Below are positions 42,714 through 51,111 of a stretch of DNA of 64,000 bases, one piece after another; the first letter of the stretch is position 1; each line of letters starts with the position of its first letter. The notes under the pieces were generated by a model. It made no database searches. It worked only from the letters and a program-made list of their open reading frames with translations, and was not told the DNA's origin. This DNA comes from Robertmurraya korlensis (GTDB lineage: Bacteria > Bacillota > Bacilli > Bacillales > Cytobacillaceae): NCBI RefSeq assembly GCF_023715225.1, contig NZ_JAMBNS010000003.1, positions 1-64,000 of the forward strand, read 5' to 3'. Position numbers and translations under genes: made by a program.

Positions 42714-44257
42714 ATGAAAAAAGTTTTTGAAAAAGCTCAACAATTTGGTAAATCGTTTATGCTACCGATTGCTGTGTTACCAGCAGCAGGTTTGTTATTA
42801 GGTATAGGTGGAGCGCTGTCTAATCCGAATACGGTTTCAGCTTATCCATTTTTAGATATTAGTTGGCTACAGGCCATTTTTACAATTATGAGTGCAGCAG
42901 GTGTAATTGTATTTACTAACCTGCCTATTATATTTGCAGTAGGTGTAGCGATAGGACTAGCTCGTTCTGATAAAGCAACAGCCGGATTAGCTGCAATGAT
43001 TGGTTATTTTGTCATGAATAGTACAATCAATGCTTTACTTTCTTTAACTGGTGACCTAGTGCAAGAAAATTTGACAGGGGCCGGGCAGGCGGGCAGGGGA
43101 TGGCAGTTGGGATTCAGACATTAGAAACCGGTGTATTTGGAGGTATTATAGTTGGAATCGTGGCAGCTGCTTTGCATAATAAATACAATAAAATTCAGCT
43201 GCCTCAAGTGTTAGGATTCTTTGGAGGATCTCGCTTTATTCCTATCGTCGTTTCGTTTGCTTCCATTTTAGTAGGCGCCATTCTATTTCTAATTTGGCCT
43301 TACTTCCAAGCGTTAATCAACCAGCTTGGGTCACTTGTTACAAGTACCGGGGAAATTGGAACTCTTTTCTATGGATTTTTCTTACGTATGCTTGGACCGC
43401 TTGGATTGCACCATATTTTCTATCTTCCATTCTGGCAAACGGCTCTTGGTGGCACGCTAGAGATTGGCGGGAAAATAGTCAGCGGTACTCAAAATATTTT
43501 CTTTGCCCAATTGGGTGACCCCTCGACTGAACAATACTATGAAGGAGTATCAAGGTTCATGTCAGGCCGTTTTATTACGATGATGTTTGGTTTACCAGGG
43601 GCCGCTTTAGCGATCTATCATTGTTCTAAAAAGAAAAATAGAAAAGTAGTATCAGGAATTCTGCTATCAGCTGCGTTAACTTCATTCTTAACAGGAATCA
43701 CAGAACCACTCGAATTTAGTTTCTTATTCGTGGCACCCCTTCTTTATTTAGTTCATTCTATTTTTGATGGTTTTGCTTTTATGATGGCAGATATTTTCAA
43801 TATTACTGTCGGCCAAACCTTCTCAGGCGGATTTATTGATTTTATTTTATTTGGAGTTCTGCAAGGTGTCGATAAAACAAACTGGCCATATGTGCTATTG
43901 GTAGGTATTCCTTGGTTTTTCTTATATTACTTTACATTCAAGTTTTTAATAAGAAAAAAGAATTTCAAGGTTATTGGACGTGAAGATGAGGATCAGGTTA
44001 CTGAACAAGTTTCAGCAACAGAGCGTGCTAAAACGATTGTTGAAGGATTAGGCGGAGCAAATAATATTGATGTTGTCGATTGCTGTGCGACTCGTTTACG
44101 CGTAACAATTAAGGATGAATCTTTGGTGAAGGATGATGTCATAAAACAGACTGGTTCAAAAGGGGTAGTGAAAAAAGGAACAGGTGTACAAATTATTTAT
44201 GGACCTCAAGTTACTATTGTCAAAAACGAAATAGAAGAGTATTTAGGTAAGGAATAA
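42714..44257 (+). pseudogene. PTS transporter EIICB (glucose/N-acetylhexosamine class), broken by an 8-bp duplication
   Basis: The first 126 codons (MKKVFEKAQQFGKSFMLPIA..LTGDLVQENLTGAGQ) and the frame from 43100 (MAVGIQTLETGVFGGIIVGI.. to 44257) are one PTS protein. The frames are separated by a tandem copy of CGGGCAGG (43082-43089 and 43090-43097); removing one copy restores GTGAGQGMAVGIQTLETG and a 511-residue EIICB. The EIIC part has GFFGGSRFIPIV and ITEPLEFSFLF; the EIIB part has the phospho-cysteine motif CATRLRV near the end. GAAGGAGGG lies before ATG 42714. With nanE downstream the substrate is probably GlcNAc or ManNAc. As written, only the N-terminal quarter is made unless the duplication reverts. 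Confidence 0.9.
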
Positions 44258-44275
44258 ATAGAGGAAGTGATTAAA

Positions 44276-44974
44276 ATGCATCAGGTGTTAGAACAGATCA
44301 ATAAAGGATTAATCGTTTCTTGTCAAGCTTTAGAAGGGGAACCATTGCATAGTTCGTTAATCATGGGCCGTATGGCAATAGCTGCAAAGGAAGGTGGAGC
44401 AGTTGGGATTCGAGCTAACTCCGTCTCAGACATTGTAGAAATAAAAAAACATGTATCTCTTCCTGTAATTGGAATCATTAAACAAGTATACGGGGACCAT
44501 CCTGTCTTTATTACGCCAACTATGATAGAGATCGCTGCCTTAGCCGAGACGGGTGCCGAAATTATTGCGACAGATGCAACAAATCGAATCCGTCCCGATG
44601 GCAATGATTTAAAATCATTTTATCAAGAAGTAAGAAGGGAGTATCCTCATATTCTTCTGATGGCTGATGTGTCTACGGTTGAAGAAGCTATTTACGCCGA
44701 TGAGTTAGGGTTTGATATTGTGGCACCGACATTATATGGATATACAGAAGAGACAAATGGCTTAAAAATTGATGATCATGACTATGCTGTTATTAAACAA
44801 ATTGTCAAAGAAGTGAAAAACGCAAAAGTGATCGCAGAAGGTAATGTATCAACTCCAGAAATTGCACGCACCGTGTTAGATATTAATGTGCACGCAGTCG
44901 TTGTAGGGGGAGCGATTACAAGACCACAGATTATTACAAAAAGATTTGTGGATGCTCTATGCAAGAATAAATAA
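44276..44974 (+). CDS. nanE: N-acetylmannosamine-6-phosphate 2-epimerase NanE
   Basis: 232 residues, a TIM barrel of the NanE family: [86 protein letters not shown] and [11 protein letters not shown] all match. It converts ManNAc-6-P to GlcNAc-6-P in the cytoplasm, feeding NagA/NagB. ATG 44276 has GAGG 10-12 bases upstream; an in-frame GTG three codons earlier is less likely. It is 18 bases after the PTS gene and looks intact although the nagA/nagB genes next door are broken. Confidence 0.94.
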   Translation: MHQVLEQINKGLIVSCQALEGEPLHSSLIMGRMAIAAKEGGAVGIRANSVSDIVEIKKHVSLPVIGIIKQVYGDHPVFITPTMIEIAALAETGAEIIATDATNRIRPDGNDLKSFYQEVRREYPHILLMADVSTVEEAIYADELGFDIVAPTLYGYTEETNGLKIDDHDYAVIKQIVKEVKNAKVIAEGNVSTPEIARTVLDINVHAVVVGGAITRPQIITKRFVDALCKNK

Positions 44975-45031
44975 TAGAAAAAATAACTCAGGCAGTTGCA
45001 TGGGCACTGAATAAGCCAAAATGAAATTAGG

Positions 45032-45076
45032 CAGTAGAAAGTTCGTTTAATTTGAACTTTTCTACTGTCTTTTTGC
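45032..45076 (+). terminator. nanE terminator
   Basis: CAGTAGAAAGTTC (45032-45044) pairs with GAACTTTTCTACTG (45054-45067), followed by TCTTTTTG. Confidence 0.85.
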
Positions 45077-45248
45077 TTTAAAATTCTTTGTTAATAAGGT
45101 GAATTAGAATGATTTGAACAGGAAACCCTTAGCCTTAGTCCATTGACTCCAAGTGAAGATTTCTCATAGTTTTCAACACTAAAACGAAGAATAAGGTCAT
45201 CACTGTGTATAATTTACGAATAGTAAATCTAAAAGAGGAGAAATCATT

Positions 45249-46088
45249 ATGGAATATCTCGGTGAGAATCTTCTTCATGGTATAGCCTCTACTATGGAGA
45301 AATTTACAAGCTCTGAGGCGGATTTAGCAACATATATTATTCATAATCCTGATGAAATCAGTCAGTTAACGATTAGTCAAATTGCAAAAAAAATTCATAT
45401 ATCACCTGCTACTGTCACTCGTTTTTGTCAAAAAATTTCTTTTTCAGGATTTAATGAATTTAAACATGAGTTAAGACGATATATCGATTTAAGAAACAAA
45501 CCAACCATGACTAGTGATATCAAAGAGATTGATTATTTTTCTAATCTCTATCAAAACCATTTGGAGATTATTGAAACGACCTTTAGAAAAATGAATTATT
45601 TTGATATTCAACAAGCTGTTTCTCTATTAAATGAGGCTCAAAAAATTCATGTTTACGGTATCGGCAACTCAGGAATTGCAGCTCAAGAGTTTAAATGGAA
45701 GTTTTTTCGGATTGGCATAAATGTTGAGTCAATTACAGATCCACATCTCGCTGTAATGGATGCCGCACTAAGCACAGACAAAAGTTTAGTCATTGGTATT
45801 TCTGTGTCAGGGAATACGAAAGAAGTTATCGATGCGGTTAATATTGCTAAGAAACAGGGTGCGTCTATTCTTGCCATTACAAGTGAAAAAACATCTGAAC
45901 TTTCTCAGTTAGCAGATTTAACCCTTTTAGTCATGAGTAAAAATAATATGCATATGGGTCAAAACATTTCTCCAACCTTACCACTTTTTTTACTTTTTGA
46001 TTTAATTTACACAGAACTAGTGGCAAAAGACTATATGAACCGTATTCAGTTTCGGAATAAGACGTTGAGAGCTTTGAAGGATATTTGA
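45249..46088 (+). CDS. MurR/RpiR family transcriptional regulator
   Basis: 279 residues: N-terminal helix-turn-helix (about 25-80, LTISQIAKKIHISPATVTRF-CQKISFSGFNEFKHELR) and C-terminal SIS sugar-phosphate-binding domain (about 110-250: KIHVYGIGNSGIAAQEFKWK, VIGISVSGNTKEVIDAVNIA). It should sense an amino-sugar phosphate and control the PTS-nanE operon upstream. AGAGGAG precedes the ATG. Confidence 0.93.
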   Translation: MEYLGENLLHGIASTMEKFTSSEADLATYIIHNPDEISQLTISQIAKKIHISPATVTRFCQKISFSGFNEFKHELRRYIDLRNKPTMTSDIKEIDYFSNLYQNHLEIIETTFRKMNYFDIQQAVSLLNEAQKIHVYGIGNSGIAAQEFKWKFFRIGINVESITDPHLAVMDAALSTDKSLVIGISVSGNTKEVIDAVNIAKKQGASILAITSEKTSELSQLADLTLLVMSKNNMHMGQNISPTLPLFLLFDLIYTELVAKDYMNRIQFRNKTLRALKDI

Positions 46089-46282
46089 TCAATCACTTTA
46101 TTCATTTAGTACAATATTTAGTTATGGAAATAATATATAAGACAGTTTTATGATACGGGCAAATAACATTTCTATGGTACGATCCTCTTATAATTAGCCG
46201 AGCGTTCTCCATATCCCTCACTGCTTCGGATTAATCATAAAAGCCCTAGAAGTATGAACCGACATTGATTTTAAGATCACTT

Positions 46283-46363
46283 CTAGAGCAACACCAGTAA
46301 CTCAAATTTCAGTTTTTCAAATTGTTCTTGTTCTTTTTCGGTGAGAAAATCCTTAAGATGCAT
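46283..46363 (-). CDS. possible 26-aa peptide
   Basis: MHLKDFLTEKEQEQFEKLKF, then ELLVLL, behind GGAAGGGG (46372-46379). The charged, helical character is typical of small Bacillus proteins, but the abrupt end after a hydrophobic run suggests a longer ancestral protein cut short by a stop. Not recognised. Confidence 0.35.
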   Translation of the reverse strand: MHLKDFLTEKEQEQFEKLKFELLVLL

Positions 46364-46440
46364 TAACAGCACCCCTTCCATTTTGTATATGATTTTATTT
46401 TAAAGGGGATTTTTCATTTAAACTATTGAAGAAACAAAAT

Positions 46441-46487
46441 AAAAAAAAGAGCCCTATCCCCCTGTTAAAAGGAATACAGCTCTTATA
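46441..46487 (-). terminator. minus-strand terminator downstream of a gene fragment
   Basis: On the minus strand AAGAGC-TG-TAT..ATAGG-GCTCTT is followed by eight T residues, right after the TAA of the fragment at 46.49 kb. Confidence 0.7.
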
Positions 46488-46488
46488 C

Positions 46489-46593
46489 TTAAATTGCACG
46501 TTCATATGTGGTTGCTTGCTCTTCACTACTAGTAAATAAAGCATTATATTGACTTCTTGCAGCATCTGAGTGGATGGTTATGGTGGAAAAGAC
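46489..46593 (-). pseudogene. 3' end fragment of a lost gene
   Basis: The minus-strand frame ending at TAA 46489-46491 reads SVFSTITIHSDAARSQYNAL then FTSSEEQATTYERAI. It is hydrophilic, protein-like and directly followed by a strong terminator, but there is no start: towards 46.6 kb the sequence becomes the promoter region of the AbrB-type gene. Family not recognised. Confidence 0.45.
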
Positions 46594-46658
46594 AGAATAA
46601 AATATGTGCAAGCAAATAACGAAGTTTCAACTAGCTTTTTCTGAATTGAGGTTTTTTT

Positions 46659-47696
46659 ATGGCAATAGCAAAGAGCTATTTATTAACTGCATTACTTGGT
46701 GTTATTGGCGCCTATGCTTTTCAATTGTTCCATATCCCAATGCCTTGGCTTCTTGGGCCATTGCTAACCATATTAGTTTTAAAATTAACGACGCAACTTC
46801 CTTTAAAATGGAACAAACACTTTCGAAATTTTGGTTTAGTTATTGCTGGGTATTCGATTGGTCATGCCTTTACTCTAGAGACACTTGCAGATATTCGCCT
46901 TTATTTACCTGTGATGATTTTATTAAATGTCCTATATATCATTTTATTTATTTTCATCAGCTGGGTTATAGCTAAACGTGTGAAAGTTGACCAACTGACC
47001 GCACTTACTAGCTGTGTACCTGGCGGAATGACACAAATTGTTGCTTATGCTGAAGAACAAGGTAATAAAAATATTACCTTGATTACGTTTTATCAAGTGC
47101 TCCGTGTAATCTGCATTATTGGCTTTGTACCACTGCTTGTTGTAGCTAGCAGTATCTCGGGCCCATCTGTTTCAAACGCACATTACACGTTTTCGTTTTT
47201 ATTGTTTTTTGTTTTGAGTTACATCGCTGGCTTTATAGCCATGAAAATAAAAATTCCGACCGGCTATATGCTTGGTCCGGTATTTTTATTTATGGGATTA
47301 CAACTGGCAAAAATCCAGGTTCCAGAAATTCCAGTGAGTGCACTTCATGTTGCACAAATTGTGATGGGGATTTACATCGGACTGCTTATGAATAAAGAGA
47401 ATCTTCAGTTATCAAAAAAGATGATTTTCTATGCGTTTGTATCTTCGTTTCTATATATTGCCAGCGCTTTTGGGCTCGCTCTATTAATGATGCAAGTTTA
47501 TCCGCTCGACTTTAAAACGAGCTTTTTAAGTATCGTGCCTGGTGGTCTTGATCAAATGGGCATCATTTCTGCGTCAGTTCATGCTGATAGTACCCTTGTT
47601 ACAGCATTTCAATTATTTCGAGTACTAGTAATCTCTATTGCAATTGTTCCATCTATAAAATATCTAACAAGTAAGATTAAAAGCCATGACGCGTGA
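46659..47696 (+). CDS. AbrB-duplication family membrane protein (COG3180)
   Basis: 345 residues with about ten helices arranged as two homologous halves. Half one: FHIPMPWLLGPLLTILVLKL, LVIAGYSIGHAFTLETLADI, SCVPGGMTQIVAYAEEQGNK; half two: KIPTGYMLGPVFLFMGLQLA, QIVMGIYIGLLMNKENL, SIVPGGLDQMGIISASVHAD. The paired PWLLGP/GYMLGP and VPGGM/VPGGL motifs are diagnostic. Often annotated as ammonia monooxygenase or AbrB regulator, but it is a transporter-like membrane protein of unknown substrate. ATG 46659 has GAGG 10 bases upstream. Confidence 0.88.
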   Translation: MAIAKSYLLTALLGVIGAYAFQLFHIPMPWLLGPLLTILVLKLTTQLPLKWNKHFRNFGLVIAGYSIGHAFTLETLADIRLYLPVMILLNVLYIILFIFISWVIAKRVKVDQLTALTSCVPGGMTQIVAYAEEQGNKNITLITFYQVLRVICIIGFVPLLVVASSISGPSVSNAHYTFSFLLFFVLSYIAGFIAMKIKIPTGYMLGPVFLFMGLQLAKIQVPEIPVSALHVAQIVMGIYIGLLMNKENLQLSKKMIFYAFVSSFLYIASAFGLALLMMQVYPLDFKTSFLSIVPGGLDQMGIISASVHADSTLVTAFQLFRVLVISIAIVPSIKYLTSKIKSHDA

Positions 47697-47754
47697 TTTA
47701 ACCTGTTTACATATTGAATACAATATCGCACAAAAACATTAACCCTTGCACGGT

Positions 47755-47856
47755 GAGATCTTACCCAAGAAAGTTAGAAAAATAGTTTTATGCATCTTTC
47801 AAGACCTGTGTTTGGTATTCTACTGGACTTAGGTCTTAAAGCTTTGCTTTCATTCG
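47755..47856 (-). mobile_element. IS3-family 3' end remnant, left copy
   Basis: On the minus strand, directly after the UPF0303 stop codon, the sequence encodes RMKAKL*DLSPVEYQTQVLK-DA, the C-terminal end of IS3/IS150-type transposase OrfB (usual form RIKAKLKGLSPVEYRT), and ends with CTAACTTTCTTGGG, the inner part of an IS3-type terminal repeat. One in-frame stop; the rest of the element is missing. A matching copy lies at 50.24-50.35 kb in the opposite orientation. Confidence 0.8.
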
Positions 47857-47857
47857 C

Positions 47858-48385
47858 TTAGATAAGTTTTCCTTTAAATACTGGAATCTCTTTGTTTAAA
47901 TAGGAACACAGTGCATCTTCAATTACCTTATGATCCTTCCCATCACGTAATCCTGAAACCGCAATCGTTGCAACCAACTGTTTCCCTACATAGATAGGAA
48001 AAGCTCCGCCTACTGGTAAGCAATTACTATTTTCTTGAAAAATATCTTCTAAACCACCATTGGTTAATTCCTGAGCCATTGCCCACAAACTACAATGGCC
48101 TGTTTTTAACACTGTATTCCTTTTTGCTAAAGCAAAGTCAATATTTCTCTGTGATTTACTATTCCCTACATACTGAAAAACAGTTAACTCATCGCTTTCC
48201 CTTGTAATTCTAACAATCACATCTTCTTTATATTCCTGAGATATTTGTACAATTAAATTTCCTACGGATAATGCAACTTGACTATTAAACATTTCAAAAA
48301 CAAATGACTTCTCTATTTCCTCCAAAACCTTTGCACACCCAGGTGGATATTGTCCTTCTAGTTCGCTTCTCAATTTATGCAACAT
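47858..48385 (-). CDS. UPF0303 / heme-degrading-domain-like protein
   Basis: 175 residues: FNSQVALSVGNLIVQISQEY, DFALAKRNTVLKTGHCSLWA, LPVGGAFPIYVGKQLVATIA-VSGLRDGKDH match the UPF0303 family (GlcG/HbpS-like fold). Related GlcG proteins sit in glycolate operons and some bind heme; function here is unknown. The gene ends exactly at the left IS3 remnant, which might have replaced a few C-terminal residues. In the same direction as the Gfo/Idh gene upstream, with a 12-bp-arm inverted repeat between. Confidence 0.85.
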   Translation of the reverse strand: MLHKLRSELEGQYPPGCAKVLEEIEKSFVFEMFNSQVALSVGNLIVQISQEYKEDVIVRITRESDELTVFQYVGNSKSQRNIDFALAKRNTVLKTGHCSLWAMAQELTNGGLEDIFQENSNCLPVGGAFPIYVGKQLVATIAVSGLRDGKDHKVIEDALCSYLNKEIPVFKGKLI

Positions 48386-48454
48386 CTTCTTTTCCTTTAC
48401 CTTCCAATTTTTTTATTTGTCAATAACCTTATCAGTTCTTGTATCATAATTGCC

Positions 48455-48491
48455 AATTCCTAGGTAGGTTAAAGAAAATTACCTAGGAATT
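48455..48491. promoter_or_regulatory. 12-bp-arm inverted repeat upstream of UPF0303 gene
   Basis: AATTCCTAGGTA (48455-48466) and TACCTAGGAATT (48480-48491), perfect arms with a 13-base spacer, without a U-run. It could be an operator or a transcription hairpin between the Gfo/Idh gene and the UPF0303 gene. Confidence 0.6.
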
Positions 48492-48565
48492 AGGGCAGCA
48501 CTTCATATTCCAATGCTAGTTTTCGGGTCTCTGATAAAAGTCTCCTTTGATATGGTTATCAGTAA

Positions 48566-49564
48566 CTATTGAACTAGAACTAAATCATCTGCCGGGAAAT
48601 GAATTCCTGCTTCCAATCTTGCTTTTGTCTGAACCTCGCTGACGGCCAGACTTCTATCTAAATTTTCATAGCAAAAATCAAGATCATTCTTATTAATCGC
48701 TTTGACAAATGCCGTGAATTCCGGAATCAATCGTTCACTAGCAGATCCATCATCATACTTTTCTATTGTTCCATCATTTAGTTCAAGAGAAACCTCACCA
48801 ATCAAATTCGCGGGATATACGTTTTTGATGCAACCCTTTGTTCCCTGAATAATACCACCATAAATTCCTTTGCAGTCTTTGGCTGCCGTACAAGTTGCAA
48901 TAAAGGATGGATATGTCAACACAAGAGTTCCGCTTGTGTCGATATCACGCTCAATATTGGCAAAGTATTTTGCCGTCTCGGGCTTACCAAACAAGGCCAT
49001 GACAAAATGAAGATTATAAAGGTTTAAATCCATCAATGCCCCACCTGCTTTAGCTGGATCAAATGCAGGTAGAACTTCACCCTGCTGAAAAGCGTCATAT
49101 CTTCTCGAATACTGACTGTACTGGCTCTGAACAATTTTGATTGTTCCAATTTGAGGCAACCACTCTTGAATTTTCTTATAATTCCCCAAATAAAGTGTAG
49201 TAATAGCTTCAAAGAGAAATAGCTTCTTTGATTTTGCCAATTCCTGCAAATAGACTGCTTCTTTATAATTACTAGTCATCGGCTTTTCTACAATGACATT
49301 CAGCCCTCTTTCCAACGCTTTCTTACAATAATCAAAATGTAGGAAATTAGGGACAGCAACATAAACCGTATCAATACCGGTAGCACACAATTCATCAAAA
49401 TCGTAGGTTGCGCACAAAATATTATGCTTGATGCACATTTCTTTCACTGAATCAATCGATTCTTTGACTCCCTGGATACCTAAGATGTCGATCCCATCCA
49501 TCTCAACTAATCTAGGTAGGAATTCCTCAACAATTACTCCCGAACCAATAATCCCTAGCTTCAT
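48566..49564 (-). CDS. Gfo/Idh/MocA family oxidoreductase
   Basis: 332 residues: dinucleotide site LGIIGSGVIVEEFLPRL, VAVPNFLHFDYCKKALERG, EKPMTSNYKEAVYLQELAKS with the conserved lysine near 95, and the His-containing region GGALMDLNLYNLHFVMALFG. The usual GxxGxH...D histidine motif is replaced by MDLNLYNLHF, as in trans-dihydrodiol/sugar dehydrogenase-like members. ATG 49564 is preferred over an in-frame TTG nine bases earlier. It lies inside the IS3-bounded segment, directly upstream of the UPF0303 gene; a VOC gene fragment is immediately upstream of it (TAA 49567). Confidence 0.88.
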   Translation of the reverse strand: MKLGIIGSGVIVEEFLPRLVEMDGIDILGIQGVKESIDSVKEMCIKHNILCATYDFDELCATGIDTVYVAVPNFLHFDYCKKALERGLNVIVEKPMTSNYKEAVYLQELAKSKKLFLFEAITTLYLGNYKKIQEWLPQIGTIKIVQSQYSQYSRRYDAFQQGEVLPAFDPAKAGGALMDLNLYNLHFVMALFGKPETAKYFANIERDIDTSGTLVLTYPSFIATCTAAKDCKGIYGGIIQGTKGCIKNVYPANLIGEVSLELNDGTIEKYDDGSASERLIPEFTAFVKAINKNDLDFCYENLDRSLAVSEVQTKARLEAGIHFPADDLVLVQ

Positions 49565-49566
49565 AG

Positions 49567-49772
49567 TTAACAATTTCCTTTCACTTGTAATGAATTCTCA
49601 GTATACTGCATAATTTCAATCTTATTTCCGTCTGGATCCTGTATCCACAGTTGATATGTTTCAGATGGACCTTTCGAAATATCGCTGTCGATAGTAATTC
49701 CAGCTGCCATTAATTCTTATTTTGTTTTAAAAATATCATTGCATACACTTTGTATATCCATCAAAGGGTAAA
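49567..49772 (-). pseudogene. VOC (glyoxalase-like) family gene fragment
   Basis: The minus-strand frame reads MDIQSVCNDIFKTK*ELMAAGITIDSDISK, then GPSETYQLWIQDPDGNKIEI-MQYTENSL, ending at TAA 49567-49569. The DPDGNKIEIMQYT ending is the C-terminal VOC metal-site strand. There is one nonsense codon (TAA before ELM) and no N-terminal half. It ends three bases before the Gfo/Idh start, so both were once an operon. Confidence 0.8.
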
Positions 49773-49872
49773 TAAGCGAACAAGACAAAAAACGATCCAA
49801 TGATTAAAAGTGGCATGGCCGCCATAAAACTATTTTTTACGGCTTTTAAATATGGTAAATTCCCTCTTCTAA
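49750..49872 (-). pseudogene. PTS EIIC (cellobiose/lactose class) N-terminal fragment
   Basis: The minus strand encodes RRGNLPYLKAVKNSFMAAMP followed by LLIIGSFFVLFAYLPFDGYT. The pattern (K)AV.N.F...MPLLIIGSFF is the first-helix region of EIIC transporters of the Chb/Lac type. It is about 40 residues only, fused on one side to a Gfo/Idh C-terminal scrap and running on the other into the VOC fragment. Confidence 0.65.
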
Positions 49873-50003
49873 AAACATCCATTGGCTGTATTGTCTCTTC
49901 ATCCTTAATGAGGTTTACACACGAATGTTTTCATTTTTAAATGAATGAGGCAATTGAAATCGATTGGTATTTTTTCGTTTCCTATATAATCAATTGTTAA
50001 CAT
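49873..50003 (-). pseudogene. Gfo/Idh gene remnant, N- and C-terminal scraps joined
   Basis: ATG 50003 behind GGAGGAG starts MLTIDYIGNEKIP and, after a one-base shift, NRFQLPHSFKNENIRV; this matches the start of the intact gene at 61.04 kb (MLTIAYIANGKST-NRYHLPFSLRNKNIRV). It is followed within 10 bases by IKDEETIQPMDVF, matching that protein's C-terminus (VKDEETIRQMEIL). So about 280 codons between are deleted. The longer open frame across 49905-50201 is not a real gene. Confidence 0.8.
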
Positions 50004-50238
50004 AAAAGAACTCCTCCATTTCTTTTTTAGTAGCTTGATTATATTTGAGATAAACAGTATTAAAAATGCTAACAAATCAATTAGGATCTTATTTTTAATA
50101 ATACTTTGAATGAATGATATTTTGCTGAACATAATGTTTAATGAAGAGCCAGTATAATGCCGTGAAACTAGTTGAAGTAGACAACATTCCACACAAAGCA
50201 CCTATTAGTGGGAAAGACAATTAAATAAAGCTTCTAAA

Positions 50239-50345
50239 ATCACACGAATGAAAGCAAAACTAAAAGACCTAAGTCCAGTAGAATACTGAACTAAGGTCTT
50301 GAAACATGCATAAAACGATTTGTCTAACTTTCTTGGGGAGGATCA
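50239..50345 (+). mobile_element. IS3-family 3' end remnant, right copy
   Basis: Plus strand encodes TRMKAKLKDLSPVEY*TKVLKHA (transposase OrfB C-terminus with R changed to stop), then TTTGTCTAACTTTCTTGGGG, an IS3-type terminal repeat. Inverted relative to the copy at 47.76 kb; between them lie 2.4 kb of cargo. A possible additional short frame upstream (50150-50224) is not assignable. Confidence 0.8.
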
Positions 50346-50533
50346 ATAGCAAGGGTGATTATTGCCCTTTATTTTATCTATAAAGGAAATAAGCGCTCAA
50401 GTGAAGAAACCGATGCAGAAGATATTTAATAAATAAGCTCATATTCCTAGCGCCTTTTTTAGTTAAAACACTAATGGGTATGGTTTGAAAAATATATACA
50501 GTGCTGATTATAACTGTTATACTACCTTTAAGT

Positions 50534-50564
50534 AAGTACGCACTTTAATATCATATAGTTACAA
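50534..50564 (+). promoter_or_regulatory. 31-bp operator upstream of hxlR
   Basis: Begins AAGTACGCAC and ends TCATATAGTTACAA. It matches, at 27 of 31 positions counted by eye, an inverted copy upstream of hxlA (51020-51050). Probable HxlR-binding site. It lies 34 bases before hxlR. Confidence 0.75.
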
Positions 50565-50597
50565 TATATATACCTAACTGTTAAAGGAGTGGGAGAA

Positions 50598-50960
50598 TTG
50601 GGACACGTTTGTTATCGTGAGTATAGTTGTGAAAAGGAACTAACGTTAGCCGTCATCGGTGGAAAATGGAAGATGTTGATCTTATGGTATCTAGGAAAAG
50701 AAGGTACGAAACGCTTTAATGAATTAAAAAACTTAATGCCTTCGATTACTCAAAGAATGTTAGTAAACCAATTACGAGAGCTTGAATCCGACTTTATCGT
50801 TCATCGAGAAGTTTACCCAGTCGTCCCTCCCAGAGTAGAATATTCCCTAACTGAGCGAGGAAAAACATTAATGCCTATTCTAGAAGCCATGTATGAATGG
50901 GGAAAAGAATATAAAGACTTTATTGAAACAAATACTGACGAAGAAATTCAATTGAAATAA
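50598..50960 (+). CDS. hxlR: HxlR family transcriptional regulator
   Basis: 120 residues from TTG 50598 (AAAGGAG 8 bases upstream; a GTG at 50589 overlaps that site). A winged helix-turn-helix of the HxlR/DUF24 type: [65 protein letters not shown]. It has a cysteine at the typical N-terminal redox/aldehyde-sensing position (YSCEKE). In B. subtilis HxlR activates hxlAB in response to formaldehyde; gene order and shared operator support the same role. Confidence 0.93.
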   Translation: MGHVCYREYSCEKELTLAVIGGKWKMLILWYLGKEGTKRFNELKNLMPSITQRMLVNQLRELESDFIVHREVYPVVPPRVEYSLTERGKTLMPILEAMYEWGKEYKDFIETNTDEEIQLK

Positions 50961-50969
50961 TGATAAAGT

Positions 50970-50999
50970 ACATGTACGTTCAATCGTACATGTTTTTTT
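50970..50999 (+). terminator. hxlR terminator
   Basis: ACATGTACG-TTCAAT-CGTACATGT followed by seven T, about 10 bases after the hxlR stop. Confidence 0.9.
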
Positions 51000-51019
51000 G
51001 TGTCTTCACAGTATACTTT

Positions 51020-51050
51020 TTGTTACTATATGAGTTTAATGTGCGTACTT
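51020..51050 (-). promoter_or_regulatory. 31-bp operator upstream of hxlA
   Basis: Inverted copy of the site before hxlR (on the minus strand AAGTACGCAC..TCATATAGTAACAA). It lies 20-25 bases upstream of a TATAAT at about 51074-51079, the position expected for an activator site. Confidence 0.75.
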
Positions 51051-51111
51051 CACTATTTGAACAATTTGTAATTATAATAAATTCATACCCAAAAAAAGGA
51101 GCGAATTTATT

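Noticed and set aside
49905-50201. 98-codon open frame on the minus strand
   Set aside because: Its last 30 codons are the frame-shifted remnant of a Gfo/Idh gene and the rest is AT-rich sequence without a ribosome binding site.
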